Source of the DNA: Mesorhizobium sp. M1C.F.Ca.ET.210.01.1.1
Lineage (GTDB): Bacteria > Pseudomonadota > Alphaproteobacteria > Rhizobiales > Rhizobiaceae
NCBI RefSeq assembly: GCF_004791585.1
Contig: NZ_SRUU01000003.1
Coordinates: 302,087 to 366,086, forward strand
Length of the DNA: 64,000 bases
Direction of reading: 5' to 3'
How positions within the stretch are numbered: the stretch's first letter is position 1; every line of letters begins with the position of its first letter. The notes beneath the pieces are model-generated. The model was given only the letters and a program-made list of their open reading frames with translations. It searched no databases and was not told where the DNA came from. Both the position numbers and the translations under genes were made by a program. Positions 28,981-36,778 of this stretch are shown here, piece after piece.

Positions 28981-30060
28981 TCAGGCCGCCAGCTTCGACG
29001 CCGTCACGGCGCGGCCGTTCTGGTCGAACACCATGATGTGTCGTGGATCGATGAACACCTCGACTTCGTCGTCGGTCTCGAAATCGAGGATGCCGTGCGC
29101 GAGCATGACCCAGCGCGCATCGGCGAAGTCGAGATGGACGAAGCTTTCCGAGCCGGTGATCTCGGTGATGGTGACCTTGGCTCGCACCGGCACGGCGCCG
29201 GCATTGGGACGCTCGAGCGACAGGTGATGCGGCTGGAAGCCGATCGTGTAGCTGGCGTCCGGAATGCTCAGCAGTTCCGGCGGCACCGGCAGCTTGACGC
29301 CGCCTTCGAGCAGGAAATCCGACCCTTTCTTGGCGAGCACGATGGTGTTGAGCGGCGGGTCGGCGAAGGTTCGCGCCGTCACCAGGTCGACCGGTTTGCG
29401 GAACACTTCGACGGTCGGGCCGAACTGGGTGACGCGCCCCTCCGACAGCGTTGCCGTGTTGCCGCCGAGCAAAAGCGCCTCGTGCGGCTCGGTCGTGGCG
29501 TAGACGAAGATGGTGCCGGCGGCGGCGAAGATCTTCGGCAGCTCGGCCCGCAATTCCTCGCGCAGCTTGTAGTCGAGATTGGCGAGCGGCTCGTCGAGCA
29601 GGACCAAGCTGGCGTTCTTGACGATGGCACGGGCAAGCGCCGTGCGCTGCTGCTGGCCGCCCGAAAGGCTGAGCGGCGTGCGGTCGAGATAGGGCGTGAG
29701 CTTGAGAAGCGCGGCGGCGTTGCGGACTTCCTTGTCGATCTTGGCCTGCTCGACGCCGGCGACCCGAAGCGGCGAGGCGATGTTCTCGTAGACGGTCATC
29801 GCCGGATAGTTGATGAACTGCTGGTAGACCATGGCGACGTTGCGCTTCTGCACCGGCTGCCCAGTGACATCCTTGCCGTCGAACCAGACCGAACCAGTTG
29901 TCGGTGCGTCAAGCCCGGCCATCAGCCGCATCAGGCTGGTCTTGCCGGAAAGCGTCGGCCCGAGCAGGACGTTCAGCGAGCCGTGCTGAAGCGTCAGCGA
30001 CACGTCGCGGATATGCTCCTGCGCGCCGACCGTCTTCGTCACGTTTCTCAATTCCAGCAT
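28981..30060 (-). CDS. glpS: Glycerol ABC transporter ATPase GlpS, lacking the switch histidine
   Basis: A 359-aa MalK-type ATPase with Walker A LLGPTLSGKTSLM, a canonical signature LSLSGGQQQRTALARAI and Walker B LVLLDEPLANLD. The H-loop usually reading THDQ is TTEP here, so the switch histidine is Thr (codon 29491-29493; context FVYATTEPHEALL). This defect complements that of GlpT. A TOBE-like C-terminal domain follows. The ATG at 30060 is preferred over the GTG just before it, given GGAGGAGG upstream. It begins the transporter genes 39 bases after glpD. Confidence 0.93.
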   Translation of the reverse strand: MLELRNVTKTVGAQEHIRDVSLTLQHGSLNVLLGPTLSGKTSLMRLMAGLDAPTTGSVWFDGKDVTGQPVQKRNVAMVYQQFINYPAMTVYENIASPLRVAGVEQAKIDKEVRNAAALLKLTPYLDRTPLSLSGGQQQRTALARAIVKNASLVLLDEPLANLDYKLREELRAELPKIFAAAGTIFVYATTEPHEALLLGGNTATLSEGRVTQFGPTVEVFRKPVDLVTARTFADPPLNTIVLAKKGSDFLLEGGVKLPVPPELLSIPDASYTIGFQPHHLSLERPNAGAVPVRAKVTITEITGSESFVHLDFADARWVMLAHGILDFETDDEVEVFIDPRHIMVFDQNGRAVTASKLAA

Positions 30061-30099
30061 CACGCCTCCTCCCGGGCCTTGCGCATTATCGGGCGACCC

Positions 30100-31620
30100 T
30101 CATTCGGCCGCCGCGACGTGGCGCCGGCCGCGCATGAATTCTTCGAGCGCCGCGGTCTGCTCGCGGCTGAAATGCAGGCCGCGCTTGGTCCTGCGCCACA
30201 AGACGTCCTCGGCGGTGACCGCCCATTCGTTCTCGACGAGATAGCGCACCTCGGCCTCGTAGAGGTCGACGCCAAAATTGCGGCCGAGATCGGCGTTCGA
30301 CTTGGCGAGCCCAAGCAGCTTCTCGGCGCGCGTGCCGTAAAGCCGGGTGAACCTGCGCGCCAGCCGCTGGTCGAGGAACGGGTAGGCGTTCTTGAGCCTG
30401 GCGACCTGCGCGTCGAAGCCGGTCGCCGGAAAATCGCCGCCTGGCAGCGGCGCATTGGCGGTCCACGGCTTGCCGCGCTTGCCGAGAAATCCCTCGATCT
30501 TCTCCAGCATCGATTCCGACAGCCGGCGGAAGGTTGTGATCTTGCCGCCGAAAGCGTTGATCAAAGGCGCTGCGCCCTCCCCGCCATCGGCCTTCAGCAC
30601 ATAGTCGCGCGTCGCTTCCTGAGCCTTCGAGGCGCCGTCGTCATAGAGCGGGCGCACCGCCGAATAGGTCCAGACGATGTCCGAACGCTTCACGGCTTGA
30701 GCGAAATATTCGCTTGCCGCGGCGCAGAGATAGTCGACCTCGGCGTCGCTGATCTTCACGTCATGCGGATCGCCCGGATAGTCGCGGTCGGTAGTGCCGA
30801 TCAGCGTGAACTCTTCCTCGTATGGAATGGCGAAGATGATGCGCCCGTCCTTGTTCTGGAAGAAATAAGCGCGCGGGTCATCGAACTTCTTGGCGATGAC
30901 GATGTGGCTGCCCTGCACCAGCCGGACGTTGTGGACGTCGTTCTGCCCGACCGCCTTTGCCAGCACCTGGTCGACCCAAGGCCCCGCGGCGTTGACGAGA
31001 AGGCGAGCGCGGACTTCCTCGGTCTCGCCGGTCAGCACATTCTGGATCTTTATCGTCCAAAGCGCTCCGTTGCGGCGCGCGCTTATCACCTTGGTGCGAG
31101 TGCGGATGACAGCGCCGCGGTCGGCCGCATCGCGGGCATTGAGCGCCACCAGGCGGGCATCGTTGACCCAGCCGTCCGAATATTCGAACGCCTTGCGGAA
31201 GAGCGGCTTCAGCGGCTTGCCGGCCGGATCGCTGGCCATATCCAGCGTCTTCGTCGCCGGCAGCAGCTTGCGCCCGCCGATATGGTCGTAGAGGAACAGG
31301 CCGAGCCGGATCAGCCAGGCCGGACGCAGGCCCTTGGCATAGGGCAGCACGAAGCGCATCGGCCAGATGATGTGCGGCGCGTTCTTCCAGAGAATTTCGC
31401 GCTCCATCAGCGCTTCGCGCACCAAGCGGAATTCATAGAACTCGAGATAGCGCAGACCGCCGTGGATCAGCTTGGTCGAACCAGAGGACGTCCCGCTGGC
31501 GAGATCATTCATCTCGGCGAGGTATACCGAAAATCCGCGGCCGACGGCGTCGCGGGCGATGCCGCAACCGTTGATGCCGCCGCCTATGACGAAAATGTCA
31601 TGGATCGGGGATGCGTTCAC
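30100..31620 (-). CDS. glpD: Aerobic glycerol-3-phosphate dehydrogenase
   Basis: Membrane-associated FAD enzyme that oxidises glycerol-3-phosphate to dihydroxyacetone phosphate and passes electrons to quinone. The dinucleotide motif DIFVIGGGINGCGIARDA is at the N-terminus, followed by SSGSTKLIHGGLRYLEFYEFRLV, and a C-terminal DAO domain ends near residue 506. The start is GTG at 31620 (MNASPIHD), set by GGAGG 6 bases upstream; a frame extension to 31644 includes the ribosome-binding site itself. It heads the glp transport operon. Confidence 0.95.
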   Translation of the reverse strand: MNASPIHDIFVIGGGINGCGIARDAVGRGFSVYLAEMNDLASGTSSGSTKLIHGGLRYLEFYEFRLVREALMEREILWKNAPHIIWPMRFVLPYAKGLRPAWLIRLGLFLYDHIGGRKLLPATKTLDMASDPAGKPLKPLFRKAFEYSDGWVNDARLVALNARDAADRGAVIRTRTKVISARRNGALWTIKIQNVLTGETEEVRARLLVNAAGPWVDQVLAKAVGQNDVHNVRLVQGSHIVIAKKFDDPRAYFFQNKDGRIIFAIPYEEEFTLIGTTDRDYPGDPHDVKISDAEVDYLCAAASEYFAQAVKRSDIVWTYSAVRPLYDDGASKAQEATRDYVLKADGGEGAAPLINAFGGKITTFRRLSESMLEKIEGFLGKRGKPWTANAPLPGGDFPATGFDAQVARLKNAYPFLDQRLARRFTRLYGTRAEKLLGLAKSNADLGRNFGVDLYEAEVRYLVENEWAVTAEDVLWRRTKRGLHFSREQTAALEEFMRGRRHVAAAE

Positions 31621-31659
31621 AGGGTTCCTCCACGATTTTCGCATTGCACCATTTTTGTG

Positions 31660-31714
31660 TTTCGCGAAACCGTAGGGGAATTATTTCGAACTAAGAACGA
31701 ATGTCAAACGAAAT
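31660..31714. promoter_or_regulatory. Repeated TTTCG/CGAAA boxes in the glpD promoter region
   Basis: TTTCGCGAAA (31660-31669), ATTTCGAA (31683-31690), AACGAA (31696-31701) and AAACGAAAT (31706-31714) lie 40-94 bases upstream of the glpD start. DeoR-family regulators often bind repeated TTCG-type boxes, so these are candidate GlpR operators. Comparable TTTTCG elements flank glpR itself. Confidence 0.45.
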
Positions 31715-31749
31715 ATCACAGATGCGTGAGATACCCGCAAGACGGCCCT

Positions 31750-32517
31750 TTATCCGAGCGCTGTCTCGATCAAACGAACCTCAGTTTCCTCGCAGATCCT
31801 GCGTACCGAGGGGATGTCGCAGCGGTCGGTGATGAAGGTGTTGACCTGCGACAGATGGCCGATGCGAACCGGCGCCGTGCGTTCGAATTTGGTCTGGTCG
31901 GAGACGAGAATCACGTGACGCGCATTGGCGATGATGGCTTGCGCCACCTTCACTTCGCGAAAATCGAAGTCGAGCAGCGCGCCGTCATGGTCGATGGCCG
32001 AGGCGCCGATGACGGCGTAGTCGACCTTGAACTGGCGGATGAAATCGACGGCTGCTTCACCGACGACACCGCCGTCGGAGCCGCGCACGACGCCCCCGGC
32101 GATCACCACCTCGATCGAAGGATAGATACGCATCCTATTGGCAACATTGATGTTATTGGTGATGACCATAAGCCCGTTATGGTCGAGAAGCGCCTTCGAG
32201 ACAGCTTCCGTCGTGGTGCCGATATTGATGAACAGCGAGGCGTTGTCGGGAATCAGCCTGGCCGCGGCGCGGCCGATCGCCTCCTTCTCATCGGCAGCGA
32301 TCTTGCGCCGCGCCTCATATTCCATGTTCTCAATGCCGGAGGGAAACAGCGCCCCGCCATGAATGCGGGTCAGCAGCCGCTGATCGCAGAGATCGTTGAG
32401 GTCCTTGCGGATCGTCTGCGGTGTGACGCTGAAATGCGTCGCAAGGTCATCGACCAGCACCCGGCCATGATCCTTCGCCATCTGGATGATCTCTGCATGG
32501 CGTGGCGAAAGAAACAT
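31750..32517 (-). CDS. glpR: GlpR, DeoR family regulator of glycerol genes
   Basis: A 255-aa repressor: N-terminal DeoR helix-turn-helix (SPRHAEIIQMAKDHGRVLVDDLATHFSVTPQTIRKDLNDL) and a C-terminal sugar-phosphate sensor domain (DNASLFINIGTTTEAVSKALL, VIGASAIDHDGALLDFDFREV). Glycerol-3-phosphate is the expected effector, as for GlpR in E. coli. The start MFLSPRHAEI at 32517 follows GGAGG at an 8-base spacing. The gene precedes glpD by 129 bases on the same strand, with candidate operators on both sides. Confidence 0.92.
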   Translation of the reverse strand: MFLSPRHAEIIQMAKDHGRVLVDDLATHFSVTPQTIRKDLNDLCDQRLLTRIHGGALFPSGIENMEYEARRKIAADEKEAIGRAAARLIPDNASLFINIGTTTEAVSKALLDHNGLMVITNNINVANRMRIYPSIEVVIAGGVVRGSDGGVVGEAAVDFIRQFKVDYAVIGASAIDHDGALLDFDFREVKVAQAIIANARHVILVSDQTKFERTAPVRIGHLSQVNTFITDRCDIPSVRRICEETEVRLIETALG

Positions 32518-32530
32518 CCGGCATCCTCCA

Positions 32531-32565
32531 TTTTCGCTTTTCCCGTCTATATCGGAAAACGAAAA
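32531..32565. promoter_or_regulatory. Long inverted repeat immediately upstream of glpR
   Basis: TTTTCGCTTTTCCCG (32531-32545) faces CGGAAAACGAAAA (32553-32565) across TCTATAT; one extra base in the left arm is the main imperfection. It ends 14 bases before the glpR start, a fitting place for autoregulation. The TTTTCG half-sites resemble the boxes upstream of glpD. Confidence 0.55.
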
Positions 32566-32642
32566 CAATGAAAAGGGATAAGCCGGCTAACGAAATTCAT
32601 ATGATCGCAAAGACAAACTGGTTCGCAACAGGACCTGTGCCG

Positions 32643-34055
32643 TCACGCAAGGCGTCGCGCGACCTCGGTGACGACATCGAACGCCGCATCGATATCGGCG
32701 GCCGTAGTCTCAAACTGCCCCACCTGGAAGCGGATCGCCACCCGCCCGTCGACGCGGGTCTGCGTCAGATAGATGCGGCCGCCCGTGTTGATGGCATCGA
32801 CAAGGCGCAGATTGTGCTCATCCGCGTCAGCTCCCGCCGGGGTGCGGTGGCGGAACGAGAACAGCGACAGCATCGGCTCGGTGACGATCTCGAAATCCGC
32901 TTCTCCGGCCAGGCGTTCGGCAAGACCTTCGCTCCAGGCGACATGGCTGCGGATCATGGCACGCAGGCCTTCGAGACCATGAGCACGCAACAGGAACCAG
33001 AGTTTCAGCGCCCGGAATCGGCGGCCAAGAGGCACGGTCCACTCCGAATAGTTGATAATGCCGTCATGACCATGCGTCTTGAGGAATTCGGGTTTGATCG
33101 CAAGCGTGCGCACGAGATCTTCCGGCTGCCGAATGAACTGCATCGAGCAGTCGAACTGCGCGCCCAGCCATTTATGCGGATTGAAGACGATTGAATCGGC
33201 GCCTTCGACGCCAGCCCAGAAATGGCGGTATTCCGGGCAGATCATCGCCGATCCGGCCCAGGCCGCATCGACATGCAGATAGAGCCCGTGCCGCTTCGCG
33301 ACAGCCGAAACGGCGGCGATGTCGTCCGTGCCGCCCGTGCTGGTGCCGCCGACGCAGGCGATAATGCCCGCCGGCAGCAGGCCGGCGTCGCGGTCGGCGA
33401 TGATCGCCGCTTCGAGCGCCGCCGTTTCCATGGCGCGGAAAGGGCCGGCAACCGGGATGCGGACGAGGTTCTCCTCGCCGATTCCGGCAATCCAGATCGC
33501 TCGGTCGACCGAGGTGTGGACCTGGTCGGAGGAATAGACACGCAGTCTCGCCTGCCCCGCGAGGCCCTGTCTGTTTCCCTGCCATTGAAGCGCGCGCTCG
33601 CGCATGGTAAGCACCGCGGCAAGCGTTGCCGACGATGCCGAATCCTGGATGACGCCGGAAAAACCTTCGGGCAGCCCGAGCGCCTGGCGCATCCAGTCGA
33701 CGACGCGGGTCTCGAGCTCGGTCGCCGCGGGCGAGGTCTGCCACAGCATGCACTGCGCCGCCATGGCCGAGACCAGATATTCGGCCACAACCGAAACCGG
33801 CGCCGCGTTAGCCGGGAAATAGGCGAAGAAGCGCGGATGCTGCCAATGCGTCATACCGGGCACGATCTTCGCTTCGAAATCGGCGAAGATCTTTTCCATC
33901 GGCTCCGCCGTTTCGGGCGGCGACTCCTCAATGCTCCTGAAAATCTCCCCGGGCGTGATTGCCGGCCGCACCGGCCGGTCGCGCAGGCTGGCCCTGTAGT
34001 CCGCGCCCCAATCGGCTGCGCGCCTCGACCAGTCGCGGAATTCCTTGTTATCCAT
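32643..34055 (-). CDS. Pyridoxal phosphate-dependent decarboxylase (aromatic amino acid decarboxylase family)
   Basis: A 470-aa group II decarboxylase. The PLP lysine is in SIVFNPHKWLGAQFD; the cofactor-stacking region HVDAAWAGSAMI and the N-terminal THWQHPRFFAYFPANAAPVSVVAE resemble tryptophan/DOPA-type decarboxylases. The substrate (tyrosine, tryptophan, phenylalanine, DOPA or other) cannot be assigned. The start MDNKEFRDWS at 34055 follows GGGAGG. It lies 99 bases after the Anbu operon and 125 before glpR, with no evident link to either. Confidence 0.88.
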   Translation of the reverse strand: MDNKEFRDWSRRAADWGADYRASLRDRPVRPAITPGEIFRSIEESPPETAEPMEKIFADFEAKIVPGMTHWQHPRFFAYFPANAAPVSVVAEYLVSAMAAQCMLWQTSPAATELETRVVDWMRQALGLPEGFSGVIQDSASSATLAAVLTMRERALQWQGNRQGLAGQARLRVYSSDQVHTSVDRAIWIAGIGEENLVRIPVAGPFRAMETAALEAAIIADRDAGLLPAGIIACVGGTSTGGTDDIAAVSAVAKRHGLYLHVDAAWAGSAMICPEYRHFWAGVEGADSIVFNPHKWLGAQFDCSMQFIRQPEDLVRTLAIKPEFLKTHGHDGIINYSEWTVPLGRRFRALKLWFLLRAHGLEGLRAMIRSHVAWSEGLAERLAGEADFEIVTEPMLSLFSFRHRTPAGADADEHNLRLVDAINTGGRIYLTQTRVDGRVAIRFQVGQFETTAADIDAAFDVVTEVARRLA

Positions 34056-34154
34056 GCATCCTCCCGGCGGCTGTCCGGACGCAGGTCGACCGGGCATCTC
34101 AATTTTGATTGACATGCCAAATACAGCAAGGCAACGGCTGCGTGGACGGGCGCC

Positions 34155-34886
34155 CTACCCCGGGAAGTCCGGCAGGCTGGCGAAGGCCGTCTTCAGCGCG
34201 TTCGACCAGCCGTCGGAGATGGTGCGGTAATATTGATCGTCCTGGCCGATCCGCCTCTTGAGCCCGACCTTGAAGGCGTCGTTCTCCAGGTAGAGCAGGT
34301 CGAGCGGCAGACCGACCGACAGGTTCGACTTCAGCGTCGAATCGAACGAGACGAGCAGCAGCTTTACCGTCTCCGCCAGGCTCATCGCACGGTCATAGGC
34401 GCGGATGATGATCGGCTTGCCGTATTTGGTTTCGCCGATCTGGAAGAACGGCGTGTCCTCGGTCGACTCGATGAAATTGCCTTCCGGATAGATCATGAAC
34501 AGCCTGGGCGGACTGCCCTTGATCTGGCCACCCAGGATGAAGGAGGCGTTGAAATAGGAATCGGCCTTTTCGCCGGCCGGCAACGAATAGGCGATCACTT
34601 CCTTCACCGTGTCGCCGACCAGCCGCACCGCCTGATACATGGATGGTGTTTCAAGCAGCTTCTCGTGGCGATCGCCGACTGCCTTGGTGCGCTCGTCGAG
34701 CAGGCTGACCACGGCCTGGGTCGTGGCGAGGTTCCCCGCCGACATCAGCACGATGACGCGCTCGCCGGGCTGTTCCCAGACATGCATTTTCTTGAAGGTC
34801 GAGATCGAATCCATGCCGGCATTGGTGCGCGTGTCCGACATGAACACGAGCCCGTGATCGATCTTGAGGCCGACGCAATAGGTCAT
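34155..34886 (-). CDS. Anbu, ancestral proteasome-type beta-subunit peptidase
   Basis: A 243-aa N-terminal nucleophile hydrolase related to HslV and the proteasome. The start MTYCVGLKIDHGLVFMSDTRT leaves Thr2 as nucleophile after Met removal, with the Asp in SDTRTNAG and Lys in FKKMHVW. Anbu proteins form open helical assemblies instead of closed rings; no peptidase substrate is established. It is the last gene of a four-gene set with transglutaminase, alpha-E and ATP-grasp proteins, the known Anbu arrangement. The frame runs upstream to 34994 but homology starts here. Confidence 0.93.
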   Translation of the reverse strand: MTYCVGLKIDHGLVFMSDTRTNAGMDSISTFKKMHVWEQPGERVIVLMSAGNLATTQAVVSLLDERTKAVGDRHEKLLETPSMYQAVRLVGDTVKEVIAYSLPAGEKADSYFNASFILGGQIKGSPPRLFMIYPEGNFIESTEDTPFFQIGETKYGKPIIIRAYDRAMSLAETVKLLLVSFDSTLKSNLSVGLPLDLLYLENDAFKVGLKRRIGQDDQYYRTISDGWSNALKTAFASLPDFPG

Positions 34887-34917
34887 GATTCTTTTTAGCA
34901 GCGAATCCTGGCGGAAA

Positions 34918-35712
34918 TTACTGCTCCACCGTGACGGTGACGGCAAGCTTCTCTTCCGCTTGCCCCAGCAGTATCCCCGACACCGGCGAGGCATCGCGAT
35001 AGTCGCGTCCCGTCGCCACCCTCACATAACGTTCATCGGGAGAAATACCGTTCGCGGGGTCGAAAGCAACCCAGCCGAGCCCCGGAACATGCGCTTCCGC
35101 CCAGGCATGGCTCGCCGCTTGCTCGACCGAAGCGTCCATCATCAGATAGCCGCTGATATAGCGCGCGGGAAAACCCATGGCACGCGCCGCGGCGGCGAAG
35201 ATGTGGCTATGATCCTGGCAGACCCCGCTCTTCAGCGCCAAGGCCTCCTCCGCCGCTGTGACGACGCTCGTCGTGCCCGGCTTGTAGTCGACGCGCTCCC
35301 GGATCGTGGCCATCAGCCTGTGCAGCCGCTCGATATCGGTCCCCTCGCCCGCCGCGCCCGCCAGTTCGCGAATGCCGTCGCCGGCGGTCGTAAGCGGCGT
35401 TTGCTGGCCGAACAGCCAGAGCGGCGCGAAACCATAGTGCGGGCCGGATACGCCGGCCGTGTCGCGCGTCGTCACCTCGCCCGCTGCCTCGACCGTAATG
35501 GTGTGGTGGCCGCCCTCGGCACTCACCAGCCGCGTGTCGTTGCCGAAATGGTCGGTGAAGCGCACCTCCTCGCGCGCGCCGTCGATCTTGATCGCCCAGG
35601 ACGCAACCGTCTGTGTCGGTCCGCTAACCGGCAGCAGGCGCAGCCGCTGCAAGAGATACTGCACCGGCGCGTCGTAGCGGTACTCGGTCCGGTGGGTGAT
35701 CTTGAGCCGCAT
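34918..35712 (-). CDS. Transglutaminase-like cysteine peptidase family protein
   Basis: A 264-aa protein with an N-terminal beta-sandwich (MRLKITHRTEYRYDAPVQ) and a C-terminal transglutaminase core with catalytic Cys165 (GVCQDHSHIFAAAARAMG), His202 (SHAWAEAHV) and Asp218 (VAFDPANGI). The triad is complete, so it is likely an active amidase or peptidase-like enzyme; the acceptor is unknown. It is located 31 bases before Anbu and 20 bases after the alpha-E gene, so it acts with them. Confidence 0.93.
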   Translation of the reverse strand: MRLKITHRTEYRYDAPVQYLLQRLRLLPVSGPTQTVASWAIKIDGAREEVRFTDHFGNDTRLVSAEGGHHTITVEAAGEVTTRDTAGVSGPHYGFAPLWLFGQQTPLTTAGDGIRELAGAAGEGTDIERLHRLMATIRERVDYKPGTTSVVTAAEEALALKSGVCQDHSHIFAAAARAMGFPARYISGYLMMDASVEQAASHAWAEAHVPGLGWVAFDPANGISPDERYVRVATGRDYRDASPVSGILLGQAEEKLAVTVTVEQ

Positions 35713-35732
35713 GGCGCTTGTCTCTCCAGCGC

Positions 35733-36674
35733 TCAGTAGAACCGGTAGTCCAAGGCGATCTCGTCGCCCAGCCTGGTGTTGTCACGAATGAATTCAACCA
35801 GGAACTCGTGCAGGCCGTGGTCGAAAATGTCCTTGATCGACCCCTTCTTCAGCATTGCCTGGATCTTCTCGGCCGTCGCGTGACAGGCATGGCGCTCGCC
35901 ATAGTCGTCGGCGAGGAATTTCAGATGTTCGCCAAGGAAGCGATAGCAGAAGGTGAGCGAGCGCGGCATGCGGACATTGAGGATCAGGTAGTCGGCGATG
36001 TTGGTCGGCTTGTACTCGGCATCATAGACCCAGCGATAGGAGCGATGCGCCGACACCGAGCGCAGGATCGATTCCCATTGATAATTGTCGAGCGTCGAGC
36101 CCACCCAGGAGATGGACGGCAAGAGCACATAGTATTTCACGTCGAGGATGCGGGCGGTGTTGTCGGCGCGCTCCACATAGGTACCGAGCTGCGAGAAATC
36201 GAAGATCTCGTTGCGCAGCATGGTGCCGTAGAACGAGCCGCGGATCAGCGCCGTCTCGCGCTTGATGGCATCGAGCACGGTCGGCAGGTCGCGCTCGTCG
36301 ATCGGCCTCGCCAGCATGCGCTTCAGCGACATCCAGGCTTCGTTGATGCTCTCCCAGGTCTCACGCGTCAGCGCCGTGCGCACCATGCGCGCATTGTTGC
36401 GCGCCGTCTCGATCGACGACATCGTGCTCGACGGATTCGAAGTGTCGCGCAGCAGGAAGTCCGACACGTTGGCGACGGTGTAGTCCTGGTATTTCTGCGA
36501 GAACGCATAGTCGGAGCCGGCGCTGAGCAGCACCGAGTTCCATTCCTCAGACGCGTTCTGAGTGCGTGTCAGCGCCATGCGCAAACCGGCATCGACCAAG
36601 CGCGCCATGTTTTCGGCCCGCTCGATATAGCGATTCATCCAGTAGAGACCGTTGGCGGTGCGGCCGAGAAGCAT
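35733..36674 (-). CDS. Alpha-E domain-containing protein
   Basis: A 313-aa all-helical protein beginning MLLGRTANGLYWMNRYIERAENMARLVDAGLR, with KYYVLLPSISWVGSTLDNYQWESILRSV and a C-terminal region ending IALDYRFY. Alpha-E proteins occur beside circularly permuted ATP-grasp ligases, where the pair is thought to make or modify a peptide; no biochemistry is settled. It lies 104 bases after the ATP-grasp gene. Confidence 0.93.
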   Translation of the reverse strand: MLLGRTANGLYWMNRYIERAENMARLVDAGLRMALTRTQNASEEWNSVLLSAGSDYAFSQKYQDYTVANVSDFLLRDTSNPSSTMSSIETARNNARMVRTALTRETWESINEAWMSLKRMLARPIDERDLPTVLDAIKRETALIRGSFYGTMLRNEIFDFSQLGTYVERADNTARILDVKYYVLLPSISWVGSTLDNYQWESILRSVSAHRSYRWVYDAEYKPTNIADYLILNVRMPRSLTFCYRFLGEHLKFLADDYGERHACHATAEKIQAMLKKGSIKDIFDHGLHEFLVEFIRDNTRLGDEIALDYRFY

Positions 36675-36778
36675 GTCAGGCCCTTCGGGCTAGCGAATAG
36701 AGAGTAGCGAATAGCGAATAATGGCTGGTCGAAGTCCGGTCGACATTGTTCTGTCCCATCTGCTCACTGCCGGCCTCT

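Noticed and set aside
28951..32571. 1206-codon open frame on the plus strand
   Set aside because: Antisense to glpS, glpD and glpR; Arg/His/Asp-rich composition typical of high-GC shadow frames and no recognisable domain.
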